In this document: positions 1 through 11,087 of the stretch, one piece after another
Position numbering within the stretch: position 1 is the stretch's first letter
How the letters are laid out: every line of letters starts with the position of its first letter
NCBI GenBank assembly: GCA_009193035.1
Contig: SWDT01000125.1
Span: 62,001 to 126,000, forward strand
Direction of reading: 5' to 3'
DNA: 64,000 nucleotides
DNA from: Halicephalobus mephisto
Taxonomy: Eukaryota; Nematoda; Chromadorea; Rhabditida; Panagrolaimidae
Notes under the pieces: generated by a model
Databases searched by the model: none
The model's input: the letters and a program-made list of their open reading frames with translations, nothing else
What the model was told of the DNA's origin: nothing
Position numbers and translations under genes: made by a program

Positions 1-724
1 TTCAATTTATATTAGTGTATTGTATTTAATGTGCTGACGTATTGAATATAATGTATATGAGGCATTAGAATCGCTCTAATGTACCGATTTTTATGCACAA
101 AATTAAAGATCAACCTGTCGGGAAATTACTAAATCTTTGAGTGCATAAATCAGCGATTTTCTAAAGTCATTAAGAAAAATGAGAAATTTATCGATTGTTA
201 AATAATTTTTGTTTTTTAAAATGAATTAGAAAAATTGCAATAGTATACAAAATAACTTACTCTACTATATATCTATATCTATATTTATATCTATATATAT
301 CTTATCTATTCAGTTTGATTTCATCATCTAATGTAAAATTCAGGGCATGTGTATGTTTGTTCAGGTCATTATTATAAAAGCTAAAAATAAATATTTTCAA
401 GACATTCTTTTGGCATGAATTTCCAGACTGTTCGATTTTAGATATTGATTTTAGAAATTTCCATAAAATCCTAGAATATTCCTAGAACTTCCTTAGAATT
501 TTGAAAGTCTTTAAAATGTTTTGTTGGACTCTAGAAGATTTTAAGATATTTACAGACTTTTAATCAACTTAAAAAATTAAACAATCTTAATAAGATTCCG
601 TTAACTGTTAATATCAAATGTAACTGTTGTTTGAATTTGTAATTTTAGAATTCAGATTTTCTAAGTATTTTTGCATATTTTTCTTTTGTCTGGAGAGTCT
701 GTTATTCAACTTTTGCTCAAGATA
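1..724. other. AT-rich non-coding left edge
   Basis: No convincing coding exon. It holds a short TATATCTA-type simple repeat near 265-305 and, from about 420 to 600, a tract rich in TTC/GAA blocks of the kind found throughout the window. Confidence 0.4.
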
Positions 725-1030
725 TTATTTCTTAAATAAAAAGTCATCATAAATTGCCTTCGAATTACTAAGAACTGAGTTTAATAATTGTTCCCTCGCG
801 TTTATTATTGTTTGGATCGAAATATTCATCTGATCAATTGCTGTAGTGTATTGTGCAAGGAGATTTCGAGTTACATTGTCCACTTGCTGATTGAAAAACA
901 AGACCAAAATAACACTCTCGACAATTTCGGACGTTCCACTTCGAGCAATTTGATTTACAGAATTACCGTTTCCGAACCATCTTGAGTATTTGCTAATGTC
1001 GAGATATTTCGTTCGAAATTAATACAAAAA
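725..1030 (-). other. Possible exon or ORF of unknown function
   Basis: An open minus-strand frame of roughly 100 codons runs from near 1030 to a stop at 725. It reads a short hydrophobic stretch followed by a helical, possibly coiled-coil segment (for example residues AIDQMNISIQTIINAREQLL). It has no in-frame ATG, so it would have to be an internal or last exon. The GC content is somewhat above its surroundings. It overlaps a copy of the short GAATTACCGTTTCC motif that recurs in the window's dispersed repeat, so it could also be repeat-derived. A shorter plus-strand frame overlaps it. I do not recognise it. Confidence 0.2.
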
Positions 1031-1185
1031 CAAAAAACAAAAGGGAAATTGTAAGTTTCACGATTATTTGTATCAATGATGATGAAATTTTATAGCCACT
1101 CCATTAATGGAATGCTTTTGTTATGAACAGGATTAATGAAATTCGAAAACGTGCTTATTGATGTGTAGTGGATGTATTGATAGAT

Positions 1186-4100
1186 TTACTTGACCCATTC
1201 ACTAACCAGTTGGGCGATCTGAGCTCTGGCACTCACTAATCCTTGGAGATCACCATCCCTAACCGGATACATGTCTGCACAATGAGCGGTACCTGAAATT
1301 AATCGATTAACCAGTGTTGGAAGTAAAATAATTCAATACCATTGATTAAGATGGATATAACTCCATTAGTGCCGTCCGTATAGAGTCCTAGAGCATGCCA
1401 AGGGTCGAGACTTCCATTTGGTAACGCAACATTGGTCGCTGTGTAATTCTTGACACCTCCATAGTACGCTTCAGTGTAAGCAATGGAACTATCGATAAAT
1501 GATCGATTGAAGCTCGGACCATAGACATCAGTACAGAAGTCAACATAGTAACTAAATAACTTCATATAATAAAACACTTTGTGAAAAAAATAACTTTAGT
1601 TAGATTTGAGTTTTAACACGATTCAAATCAATTTAGTATAGTTTAAATGTATAATCAGGATTTATAATCCCATTTTGTTAAACGCTCTTCTATATCAGAT
1701 AATCCATAAATTTTTGTTTTCAGTTTTTCGTGTTTCTGATCACTTTTCCAAAAAAAACATAATTATAGTCAATGTATAAAACAGATCTAAATATAGAAAA
1801 GAATGACTAAAAGTAGTAAAGTTCATACAAAAAAGTCTTAATACAGTAGATTCAAAGTCGCTTAAAAATAAATCAAATTGTGTAAATTTCCTAGATATAA
1901 AACATGAAATTTTATATTTTTATCTTATTTTTTCATCCCAAAAAAGTTTTCCAAAAATTTAACACAAATTCTAAATAAATACCTTATAAACTATATTATG
2001 AGCTTTTGATTTTTCAAATCTTTTGATAAGAATGGAAATATTATCCAATAAATAAACTTACTCGACTGGAACAGCACTTCCAAAAATATTCTGTCCCAAA
2101 TCCGTTGATTGGAAATATCCGAATTCTGTACATGTCTGCCAAACCCAGCTTCTACCTGCTGAAAGATTTATGTCGAAAGCCGTATTTTTGTAGAATGCAA
2201 CATCGTCATCATATCGGTTATCCACTTGGGTATCCGGTCCACCATTCATCAATTCAAAAGCTTTCCTAACGTTGTAGATTGGAGCATTGGCATTATTCAT
2301 CATGATGTCACAAATTTCCTTTATTCCCTTCCCGAGGGCTGGGCCTGTATTGTCTCCACTGTATTGAACTGCTCCTTGATAACTTCCGATAAGAGTGGCC
2401 ATGAATGTCTGGACATCTTTGACCTTCGGAGATGGTCCGTCAAATGGATGAGTCGGTTTGAAGATGTCATTCAGCTGATTTCTGCCGTCGATGGTAGTTA
2501 ATCGATGTTGAATATCTTGGAAAGCCATTCCGACGTTGTTAGCACAGCTGTCACTGTAAGTTCTCAGGGATTTTTCGACGACTTGGAGATATTCGAAAAA
2601 GTCGACCTTAGCGTAGACTGGTCCACTACTACCGACAGCTCCAACAGTTAGATCTGGATATTTCTCTCGGAACCAGGCTGAAAGTGCTCCGGAATATGAT
2701 CCTCCGAAAGTCACCCATTTAGGATTCTGATAACTCTGGGCCTTGTTCATTGAGTTAATGAAAACGGCCAAATCAGCCAAGGCTTGCTCACTAGACAAGT
2801 ATTTTAAATTTTCAGTCGATTGATCTGTTGTCGGACGACTGTAACCATAGTATCTGTGTTCAACCATGTACACGTATGCATTGAGGGCTTTCGCAATAGT
2901 CAAGTATGTGACATTTTCGTTTTGTATCCATTTACTACCCGCTGTCGATTCTCCACTGATCATCAGGAAGATCGGACCTCCGGGTTTGTAGAAATCCGAG
3001 TTGGTCCAGAAACGTTGTCTCCATTTATTGGTGTTCAAAGTGTCGAAATGATCCTGTTGCTGAGTTATCCAGCTTGCAGAAGTATTAAAATCTTGGACAA
3101 AGTCATCAGGTTCCGGAAGATTGCCGTGTCCGAATCGACCAAATTTATACGAACGATGTTTAATCGTTGGATCAATTTTGTCCTAAAATAGTAGTTGTTT
3201 CATATATGGAGGTGTTTACTTACTGGATAAAAATCTGCAAGATCTTCTCCAAATTTAATCTCCGCATTCCAACTAGCGTCTTTAATCCGTTTTCCATTCA
3301 AAATTGTGTTTTCACTTTTTTGATTTTTGTTCACTTCTTGTTCGTTATCAGTGGCAATTCCTGAAAATATTTTCCCATCGCTTAAAGTACACAAAATCTG
3401 TCGCAAATCATCAATTTAGTGATTAAAAATAAAACATACCAATCCACTTTTTAATGTTCTCAAAGATAATACTACGAAGTTTCTTCATCGAATCGTTGTC
3501 AGAATCACTTGGAGGTTCCATGTCGGCACAATGAGCAGTTCCTGAAGAAAGACTAATTTTTTATTGTAATAGATAATTACCGTTAATCAAATAAGTTATT
3601 ACTGATGGATCGTTGCTTTTGTAGAGTCCCAGGGCATGCCAAGGGTCCAAGGACCCATTTGGAGCGACTACGTTTGTTCCCTTGTAATTGTCCCGACCTC
3701 CATATTGCTTCAAGGTGTTTGCCACAGCAGTTTTGATGTAATCGATGTTGTACTGTGGTCCAAATACTTCGGTACACATGTCAATGTATAAACTAAAAGG
3801 TGTTTAAAAAACAAAAAACACATGAACGTACTTGTCAGGAATTTTGCTTCCGAAAATCTGACCTCCAGCATCTGTTGATTGGAAATATCCGAATTCGTTA
3901 CAAGTTTGCCAAGTCCAACTTCTGGAAGCAGCTTGATTTTCGTCTTCGTATCCAGTATACATGATGAAATCAATGTAATCTTTCCATTTATTGTCTATAC
4001 CCGTGAATTCACTACCCATGGTTTCTGACATGTAAATCACGAGCCAGACAATGTTCATCACCGGGTCTTCTGCGGGAGTATTCATGATTTGACAGACTTC

Positions 4101-5920
4101 TGGAATACTGGCACCAGTAGCAAACACGTTCTAAACTTTTACATTTTTTGGGTTTGTATGTTTAAAAAAATACCGCATTGACTCTACTGTATTGAACGGC
4201 AGTTTGATAGTATCCAATGGAAGTACTATAGAAGTTTTCGATGTCCTCATAAGTGATATTCAGGTTCTTGAAGGCAGGATTGAGACTAAAGATTAATATT
4301 ACTGTAACTGGAGTGAACTAGGGTTCTATAAAAGCTTTTGGAATTTCGCGAAAAATTCTGGGCAATTCTAGATTTCGTTTAATTTTTCGAAACCTTATGA
4401 AAGTTTTCTGAATTCAATAAGAAGTTCTCAAATCTCATAGAGTATTCTTGGAACTTTTCAGAACTTAATGGAAATGTATAGTCATCCAACATTAAAAACC
4501 CTTGAAATGCCATTAAAAAATTTGGCAATAATCCTAATTTCTGATTTTTACCATTATAAGTTGTCTTACGTGAAGTAATAGCTAAGTCTAGCTCTTCCGT
4601 CGTTGGAAGTCATGTATGTCGAAAGTTTGTTGAAAGCTTTTCTGGTATTCTCGGCACAGTTGTTGTCGTAACTTCTCAATGATGCATCGACGACTTCGAG
4701 ATACTCTAAAACTTTGTCAAATAACGTTTAAAACTAATTCAAACCATAAAAATCGATTTTTGCGTATACAGGACCAGAGCTTCCAACGGCTCCAACAGCG
4801 AGATCTGGATAAAGCTCCCTGAACCAGAGGGCGAGGGCACCGGAGTAAGATCCCCCAAAAATGACCCATTTCGGATTCATTAAGTTCAACTGTTTGTTTT
4901 GATATCTGATGAATTCAGCAACATCAGCCAAATACTGACGACTGGTCAAGTATTTTAAATTTTCTGTTGTCTGGGTCCTGTAAAAAGTAAATTATTACCT
5001 ATTTTTTGAAGGAACACTTTACGGGAAAGGACGACTTTTACCGTAGAATCTATGTTCCAATGTCCACAACCCCGCTCCAACTTGAGAAGCCCATTGTACA
5101 TGAGGGTATTTTTCGTACACTACATCGTAGTAACTGGCAGGTCCTTCTCCCCCCAACATCAGGAACTGGGGTCCATTGGGGGTCGCGAATTTATCACTGT
5201 GCCAGTACTGTTGTTGGAATGTAGCTGTGTTAGAATCATCAAAGTGGTCAGTTTTCTGTATGAAATTCATGGGAGTTGTGTAAGGTCCCTTACTCAGTCT
5301 TTCTTTCGTTTTTTCATCCAAGTTCCTGATTCTGAAACCTGTTCTTGGTCTTCCTCCAAACATCACTGGAAGTCCGAAGCTTCCACATAATGTCGATAAA
5401 AAAAGCAACTAAAAATTGATTTTGATTAAATTTTTGTATTGTTTATTAAAATTATGTAGAAATTTATGAAATTTTCCAGAAACCAATGAAAAAATTTTAA
5501 AAATTTTTTGAATCTTTTGCAACATTTTAAAAATTTCCAAAATTTAATGAGAATTCTAAAATAATTCGAAATTCAGGTTTTTTCGAAAATTTACGAAAAT
5601 GATGTTGAATAAATTCCATAAAAAATATTTATTTATAATTTTATAACCATTTAATTCCGAAATCAACAATAATTGAAATTATGGAAATTTTTATTTTTAA
5701 TCACACAATTTTTACAATTTTTGAATTTTGATATAAAATAAATTTCGGAAGACTCCAGAAATGATGAATCTGGTGATTTACTACTAAAATTAACTTTTTT
5801 ACACAATTGTTCAGAAATTTTTTAGAGAACTTTGAAAACTCGTTTCAAGAAAATTTTGTGAAAAAAGTTTATTTTTAAATTGTATATTTTACTTACCAGA
5901 AATATCTCTCGATTCCACAT
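1186..5920 (-). CDS. Tandem two-domain S28 serine carboxypeptidase-like protein (PCP/PRCP family)
   Basis: Twelve exons join in phase: 5897-5920, 5023-5408, 4745-4977, 4570-4705, 4174-4285, 3832-4130, 3581-3792, 3440-3541, 3224-3360, 2062-3182, 1340-1551 and 1186-1292. They give 1026 residues. The first residues (MWNREIFLLLFLSTLCGSFG) look like a signal peptide, so the protein is probably secreted or lysosomal. Two S28 domains follow one another. Domain 1 has GGSYSG (Ser182), LDPWHALG (Asp446) and TAHCADM (His471). Domain 2 has GGSYSG (Ser711), LDPWHALG (Asp970) and TAHCADM (His995). Both predicted catalytic triads are therefore intact. S28 enzymes cleave after proline or act as related exopeptidases. 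No stop separates the domains: intron 3361-3439 keeps the frame. As I recall, C. elegans pcp-2 and pcp-3 are likewise about 1080 residues with two such domains. The gene shares a divergent promoter containing GATA sites with the gene on its right. Confidence 0.88.
1552..2061 (-). other. Long intron 10 of the S28 peptidase gene
   Basis: A 510-bp AT-rich intron between the second domain's main exon and the exon carrying its catalytic Asp. I see no coding exon inside it. The other long introns of this gene are 5409-5896 and 4286-4569; both contain TTC/GAA-rich filler. Confidence 0.6.
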
Positions 5921-6536
5921 TTTTACGCAATAAATAGAACAAAAACAATATGTATGATTTTAAAGGATGTTTTTGCTGGACAATGACGAAAATCGTTGAA
6001 GATTAATTTGATAAAACTTTTTTTTGCTTAGTGTTCTCCTTTTAATTATCAATGGACAAGTGTCTAGGGATTTATCTGGGTCTATAATCACTGATAACGC
6101 TCAACTTTCCAATTAGAGAAAAAAATCGTTTCTGAAAATGTCCGAAAAATTATATTTGTACATATGCTACTCTAAAAACTTCGGAATTTGCAAAGTCAAC
6201 ACTACAAGTAAACACAGAAAAATATTGCCGGGAGTCTATTTTGGTGAGCAATCGAAATCAGCTATTTAAGGAATTTGGACTTCCTTTAAAATCCCGATTG
6301 TTCTCTGGGAAGCTTTCAGTATCAAGGTCCTCTGGACGAAAGATCCTTAAGCCAAACAATGAAACCGATCGGAGGTGTTATTTGCACAGATTCGAGCTGG
6401 ATCATCGCAAGGGTTTTTCATCGATAAATAGCCATCTCATGGACAAAAATGTCCTTTCTTTCCTCTGGATTCTAGGTCGTGACTATTTCAACTGAAATAA
6501 CGTCTTCTGAAAGGAATTCCGTATTTTTGGGAAGAA
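5921..6536. promoter_or_regulatory. Divergent promoter between S28 peptidase and Cys-rich/PEBP gene
   Basis: This 616-bp interval separates two oppositely oriented genes with signal peptides. It contains ACTGATAA at 6090-6097, TGATAA near 6009 and TTATCA near 6047. ACTGATAA is the extended GATA site bound by the intestinal factor ELT-2 in C. elegans. Intestinal expression is an inference from this and from the secreted-peptidase function. A 6241-6495 plus frame is open but has no ATG and no recognisable content. Confidence 0.5.
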
Positions 6537-8438
6537 ATGACGAAATCCCCTACTAAAGTGTTATTTGTCGTCGTATTCTACGCTTCTGCTTGTTTTTCGT
6601 TGGAATATTCAAAGGGAAATAATGGTAATATCTGGAATGCCTGGGGGAATGGAAATGACCGAAATATCAACGACGACGATTACGGTACCCGACTGACGAA
6701 TGAAGAAGATTCTGATTTGAAGTTAAACTTTAGACGTAGGAACTTCTAGAATTATAATTTCGTTATCTTTATACTTACAGAGTGTGTGAAACCGTGGCAA
6801 AAACCGATCATGACAATAGCGACCATCAGCAGTCCTTCACAACCGGTCACATGTCATCCTGATTACAAACCTTGTGAAGGTGAAGACAGCGAATGTCAAT
6901 TCTCGTTCAGCAGCTTCCAATACATTTGCTGTCAAGACAAAGATGACGTCAAGCCCCCCGAATGTCCAAAGTACCATATGACATTGAGAACCTTCTGTGG
7001 AGGCATCAACGACGCTTCGTGTCCTCGATCTTACAAGTGTCTTCCATCGAGATTTGATCCTAACATCGAAATCTGCTGCAAACCAGACTCTACTCTTGTT
7101 TATCCAGAACCCGATACATGTAAGGGATTAATTAAACTCAGTAAATTTTGAAAACAGAACTTTATGAAAAGTTTTGGATTTTTTAAAAATAGTGCAGTAG
7201 AATTTTGTGAGACTTTCGAGAATCTCATAGGAATTTCTGGAATCTTTTTAAATCTTGATGACAAATTTCAAGACTTTCTGAGATTCTATGGAAAATTCTA
7301 AAATTTTCTAGAATCTGATATATACTTCCAGGATCTTCCAGGATCCATTATTAAACTCAGAAGCACCGGAAACCTCGAATTCTTGAAGTTCTCAGGAAAT
7401 TCTAAATTTTCTTGTTTACGCAATTTCATAGTAATATTTCTAGTTTTATAATACTATGATATTTCAGCATTCCGTGACAACTTCATTGTCCCGGAACACC
7501 TGTCAGTTTCTCCAAAAACATCAGTCCAGGTTTTTAATAATACCTTTATTAAATTTGTAAATAGTATTTAGTTGAAATTTAAATCCCTTGAAATGGCAAT
7601 GGGACAGTTAATTGCGAATGACGACGTTGAGGAACTTCTTCAGCAACCACCTACCATAACTGGTTTCCAGGGAGATGAATCTAAGCTCTATACTGTATTA
7701 CTCTTTGGTACGTCTTTCGTCACTTTTCAATTTTTTGACGATTATTTTAGGATATCCGCGAAATGCCCCGGCATTTGTTAAGCAACCAAATAAAGGAACA
7801 CTGTATTGGTTGATGAATAACGTTGTTCCTTTCAATGGGACACTGTATCAACCAGGAAATAAACGATCCACCGGAAAAGAAGCCTTCCCATATGCCCGGC
7901 CATTACGGGACGAGAAACCTTACGGTACATACAATTTTCAACACGTCATAACCTTGTAAATTAAATTTATTTTTCAGGAATTCACACCATGGTTTTTGTG
8001 GTTTTCGAACAGAATAACGAAGTAACCGGGAAAACTGAAATCAGAGTCGATCAAGCAAATCATGAATTCATCGTGAAACAATGGCTGGAAGATTTCTCAG
8101 AAGAAATCAACGGTACTCCAGTCGCTGGGAACTTCTATGGTGTACGTTACTCCTACACTTTCATAAATTTAAATTATGTGAAATGGAAATTCGGGGAAAG
8201 ATTTTAGTTTTTCAAAATTTGATGAAAATTTTAAAAGTACAATAGAATCTTTTTTTTGGAACTTGCTAGGTTCTTTCGAAATTTACAGAATCCAATAGAT
8301 CCTTTCAGAATTCACCAAAGGATTTCAAATTTTCCTATAACTCGGAATTCCGGGGATTTATATCGAGATAGCTCTGCAGGAAATTTAATTTTTACTTATA
8401 ATATTATAATTTTTCAGTTTGCTTCTGAAAGCCCATAG
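6537..8438 (+). CDS. Secreted Cys-rich repeat protein with C-terminal PEBP-like domain
   Basis: Seven exons join in phase: 6537-6735, 6781-7119, 7468-7529, 7572-7707, 7751-7924, 7978-8141 and 8418-8438. They give 364 residues. Residues 1-22 form a signal peptide (VLFVVVFYASACF). Residues 88-166 hold two Cys-rich repeats of the nematode lustrin type (C91, C98, C105, C116-C117; then C128, C139, C147, C153, C165-C166). From about 205 the protein resembles phosphatidylethanolamine-binding proteins: LYTVLLFG at 239-246, TLYWLMNN, GIHTMVFVVFEQ around 304, and a terminal TPVAGNFYG. The canonical PEBP ligand-pocket residues are altered: DPDxP is replaced by YPRNAP, and the His of the HW motif is Tyr. 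A PEBP fold is therefore likely, but ordinary ligand binding is not assured. A candidate AATAAA lies at 8522-8527. The exact family assignment of the Cys-rich part is uncertain. Confidence 0.75.
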
Positions 8439-11087
8439 ATGAATCCACAAATTGACGACATCTTTCTGTGGGTGAAAAGTTATTCTGTGACATACAATTT
8501 GAATAGCTTTAAAATTTGAGAAATAAATAATATTCCGACATTTTACAATTTTTAAATGCAAATTATATTCGAAAAATACGAGAGGATAAAATAGAAAAAA
8601 TATGTTTAAACTTTTAAGGACTAATTCATTTTCACACTCGGAGATGGACGGTAATTTTTGTCGAGTTTTATAGATTTTGGAACGCCGAATAGAATGGTAT
8701 ATAACATTTCACAATTCAATTTAGTTTGGAATGTGGAAAACTGGACGGAAAACTTTTGTGCATTGAATTCGAAAAAAAACCATTGTTTAATTTACAAGAA
8801 ACTCAAAGATATATTACTATATTTCTTATAACAAATAATTTATTCCCTACTATTTTATGTAGAAATCATTCAATTTCATTAACTTTGGATAAAGTTACAG
8901 CACTTCAAGCATCATTTTTATATGAATTTTTTTAGATTTTGAAAATTAAAGAGCCAAATCTGATGCATTTTATAAAACAACATTAGTCCCATAATTTTAT
9001 ATTAAAATACTTGATTTTTTTATTTTTGGAAGAAACAATTGTTTAAAAAATATCAAAAACACAATGATTAAAACAAAATAACGCTCCATTTCTTGTTTTT
9101 TATTATTGTCTGTTTATGAATATTATCATTTTTTAAAAATTACCAAAATGACAAAAAGTCTATAGAAATTAGGAAAATGATATATGAATTCCTCCGATGA
9201 AGATTTTTTTGAATTTTTAATTTTGACCTCTTCGTATTCATTACTTAATTAGTTGATATTAAAAATTCCTTCCCTGTTGACCTTGGAATTGTATCTAATT
9301 TATCTGCACCAACTTTTATGATAATTACTTGAATTTGATAATTTTTGAAAATTCGATTGTCGATAATTCTTAACTTCTGATCTTTATTTGATGTCAGTAA
9401 TTTTTAAACACAGTTATAAAGTGATCAAAAGTCTTAAACTTTATGAACAGCGGCAAAAATGATATCAGATATAATTTCAAAAAAAATTAGATTCATATTT
9501 TTTAACCTATTTAGTAATTTCTTTTCAAACCTAAATAAAGGAGGATGTCAATCTAATATCATAAAGTTATGAAATTGACATTGCTTAACAATATATTAAT
9601 TGCCCGAGCTTTAAATATTATTCTCAATAAAAATTGTCTAATATGAATGATGTTGGGGATCATATGGCACCTATTATATCTTTCTTTCCAAATGACCGGA
9701 AGACATAGTCAGCATATGGTTTGATAGAGATTTACATGAACTTTATAATAGATATATTAATATTCTTCCAAGTCTCTTATAAATTAAACTATGAATATTT
9801 TCGAATTCAATGCAAAAAAATTCTCGATCTAATTTTTCACACTTCCAAGCCCAACTGAATCCTGAAATGTTATATCCTTCGATTTAGTGTTCCGAAATCT
9901 ACAAAATGTAACATAAAATACAATCTGAGTGTTGTATTTTAAGAAGTTTCGTTTTGTAGTTTTAAGACTGTGAATTCAATACCGATAATTAGTCTAAAAC
10001 TGACTATTTTTAAATACTTAAATTTTAATAAAAATAATTATAATCTCAGAAGGAACTACTTACAAATCTTTTCTTAATTTTCCTAATTTTCCAATTTTTT
10101 AAGCAAGATTTTTTGCGGAATTCATGGAAATTCATTTTGGAAATTTGCGGTTTCTATTCCAAGAAGCAGAATCTTAATTTGAACTAAATAATTCCTTATT
10201 ATTTGTTCTTCAAAAATTAATTATTCTTGTCTGCTTCTGTTTGTCATCATAGAGACTGGATTATGCTTTAATTTGCATCGATTCATTAGTATTATTTTTG
10301 GAGCATTTCTGTCTCACTAGAAGTAAATCCAACAGCTCTCATCCCTACAGCAGTGACCAAGGATCGGATTTAAGCCGCTTGTCTTTCCCTATTTTAAACT
10401 CCGTTGCATGTCTTAATTTTCCAGAAATTTTTTAATTTACAACTTTAAATATCACCTTTATCCAGGAGGCGTGGACCATACTTTCCGAGATTTAATAGTC
10501 ATATTCCACTTAAACCTTGTTTGTCACGTTCCATTCTAGAATCTAAATGACGTCTTTCGCTGAAAACTTTTAATTTAGAACTTGGGTTTCAGCAACTGAA
10601 CATCAATTTCTTTTACTTTTTTGAGGAATTTTTTTGAAATTACTTTTTTGCACAAGATTGAAAGTCTGGGTTTCTAAAATTCCCCAAAACTCGGTAGAAT
10701 ATTCTAAAACCATTGAGAATTCTACATAAGATCCTGGAATTTCAAAAATATTCCGAAAAAAATTAAAACTGTCTTAAATTCGAAATTCCAAGAAGGAATT
10801 TCAAAAATTTGTTGGAATAATTTTGTTTAAACTTTTATATTTAGTTTTTTAATACAACTTTAAAACAAACATATTCCTCGAGTCCTGGAATGTCGTATTG
10901 ATGAGATTTCGAAATAACATCCATTTCTGTTTTTTATTTTTTTAAATCTAAAATTTTGAATTTCATCATTTTCTGGAAAGTTTGTTGCATAAAATAGATT
11001 TTTAATGAATAATTTGGATTCGACTTATTTTTTCAGAGAATTTCCTGGCTTCATTAGAATTCAGAATTCGTCCAGGAATTTTCTCAA
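8439..11087. other. 2.6 kb AT-rich intergenic region
   Basis: No convincing exon was found; the open frame at 8726-8935 lacks family features and starts within AT-rich sequence. The segment 9640-9925 is similar to 57718-57985 (reported as a repeat). The stretch 10680-10810 carries TTC/GAA-rich filler. A ttttttcag acceptor at about 11028-11036 lies just upstream of the GPCR start and may accept a spliced leader. Confidence 0.5.
9638..9925 (+). repeat. Diverged dispersed repeat, copy 1
   Basis: This copy opens with GTCTAATATGAATGATGTTG and closes with CAACTGAATCCTGAAATGTT followed by CCGAAATCTACAAAATGT. The same two ends occur in the same order and at similar spacing at 57718-57985. The middle parts have diverged. 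No ORF and no clear terminal inverted repeats are visible. Confidence 0.55.

Noticed and set aside
3561..5408. Two separate single-domain S28 genes
   Set aside because: There is no stop or start between the domains, and the intron at 3361-3439 keeps phase, so one gene is simpler.
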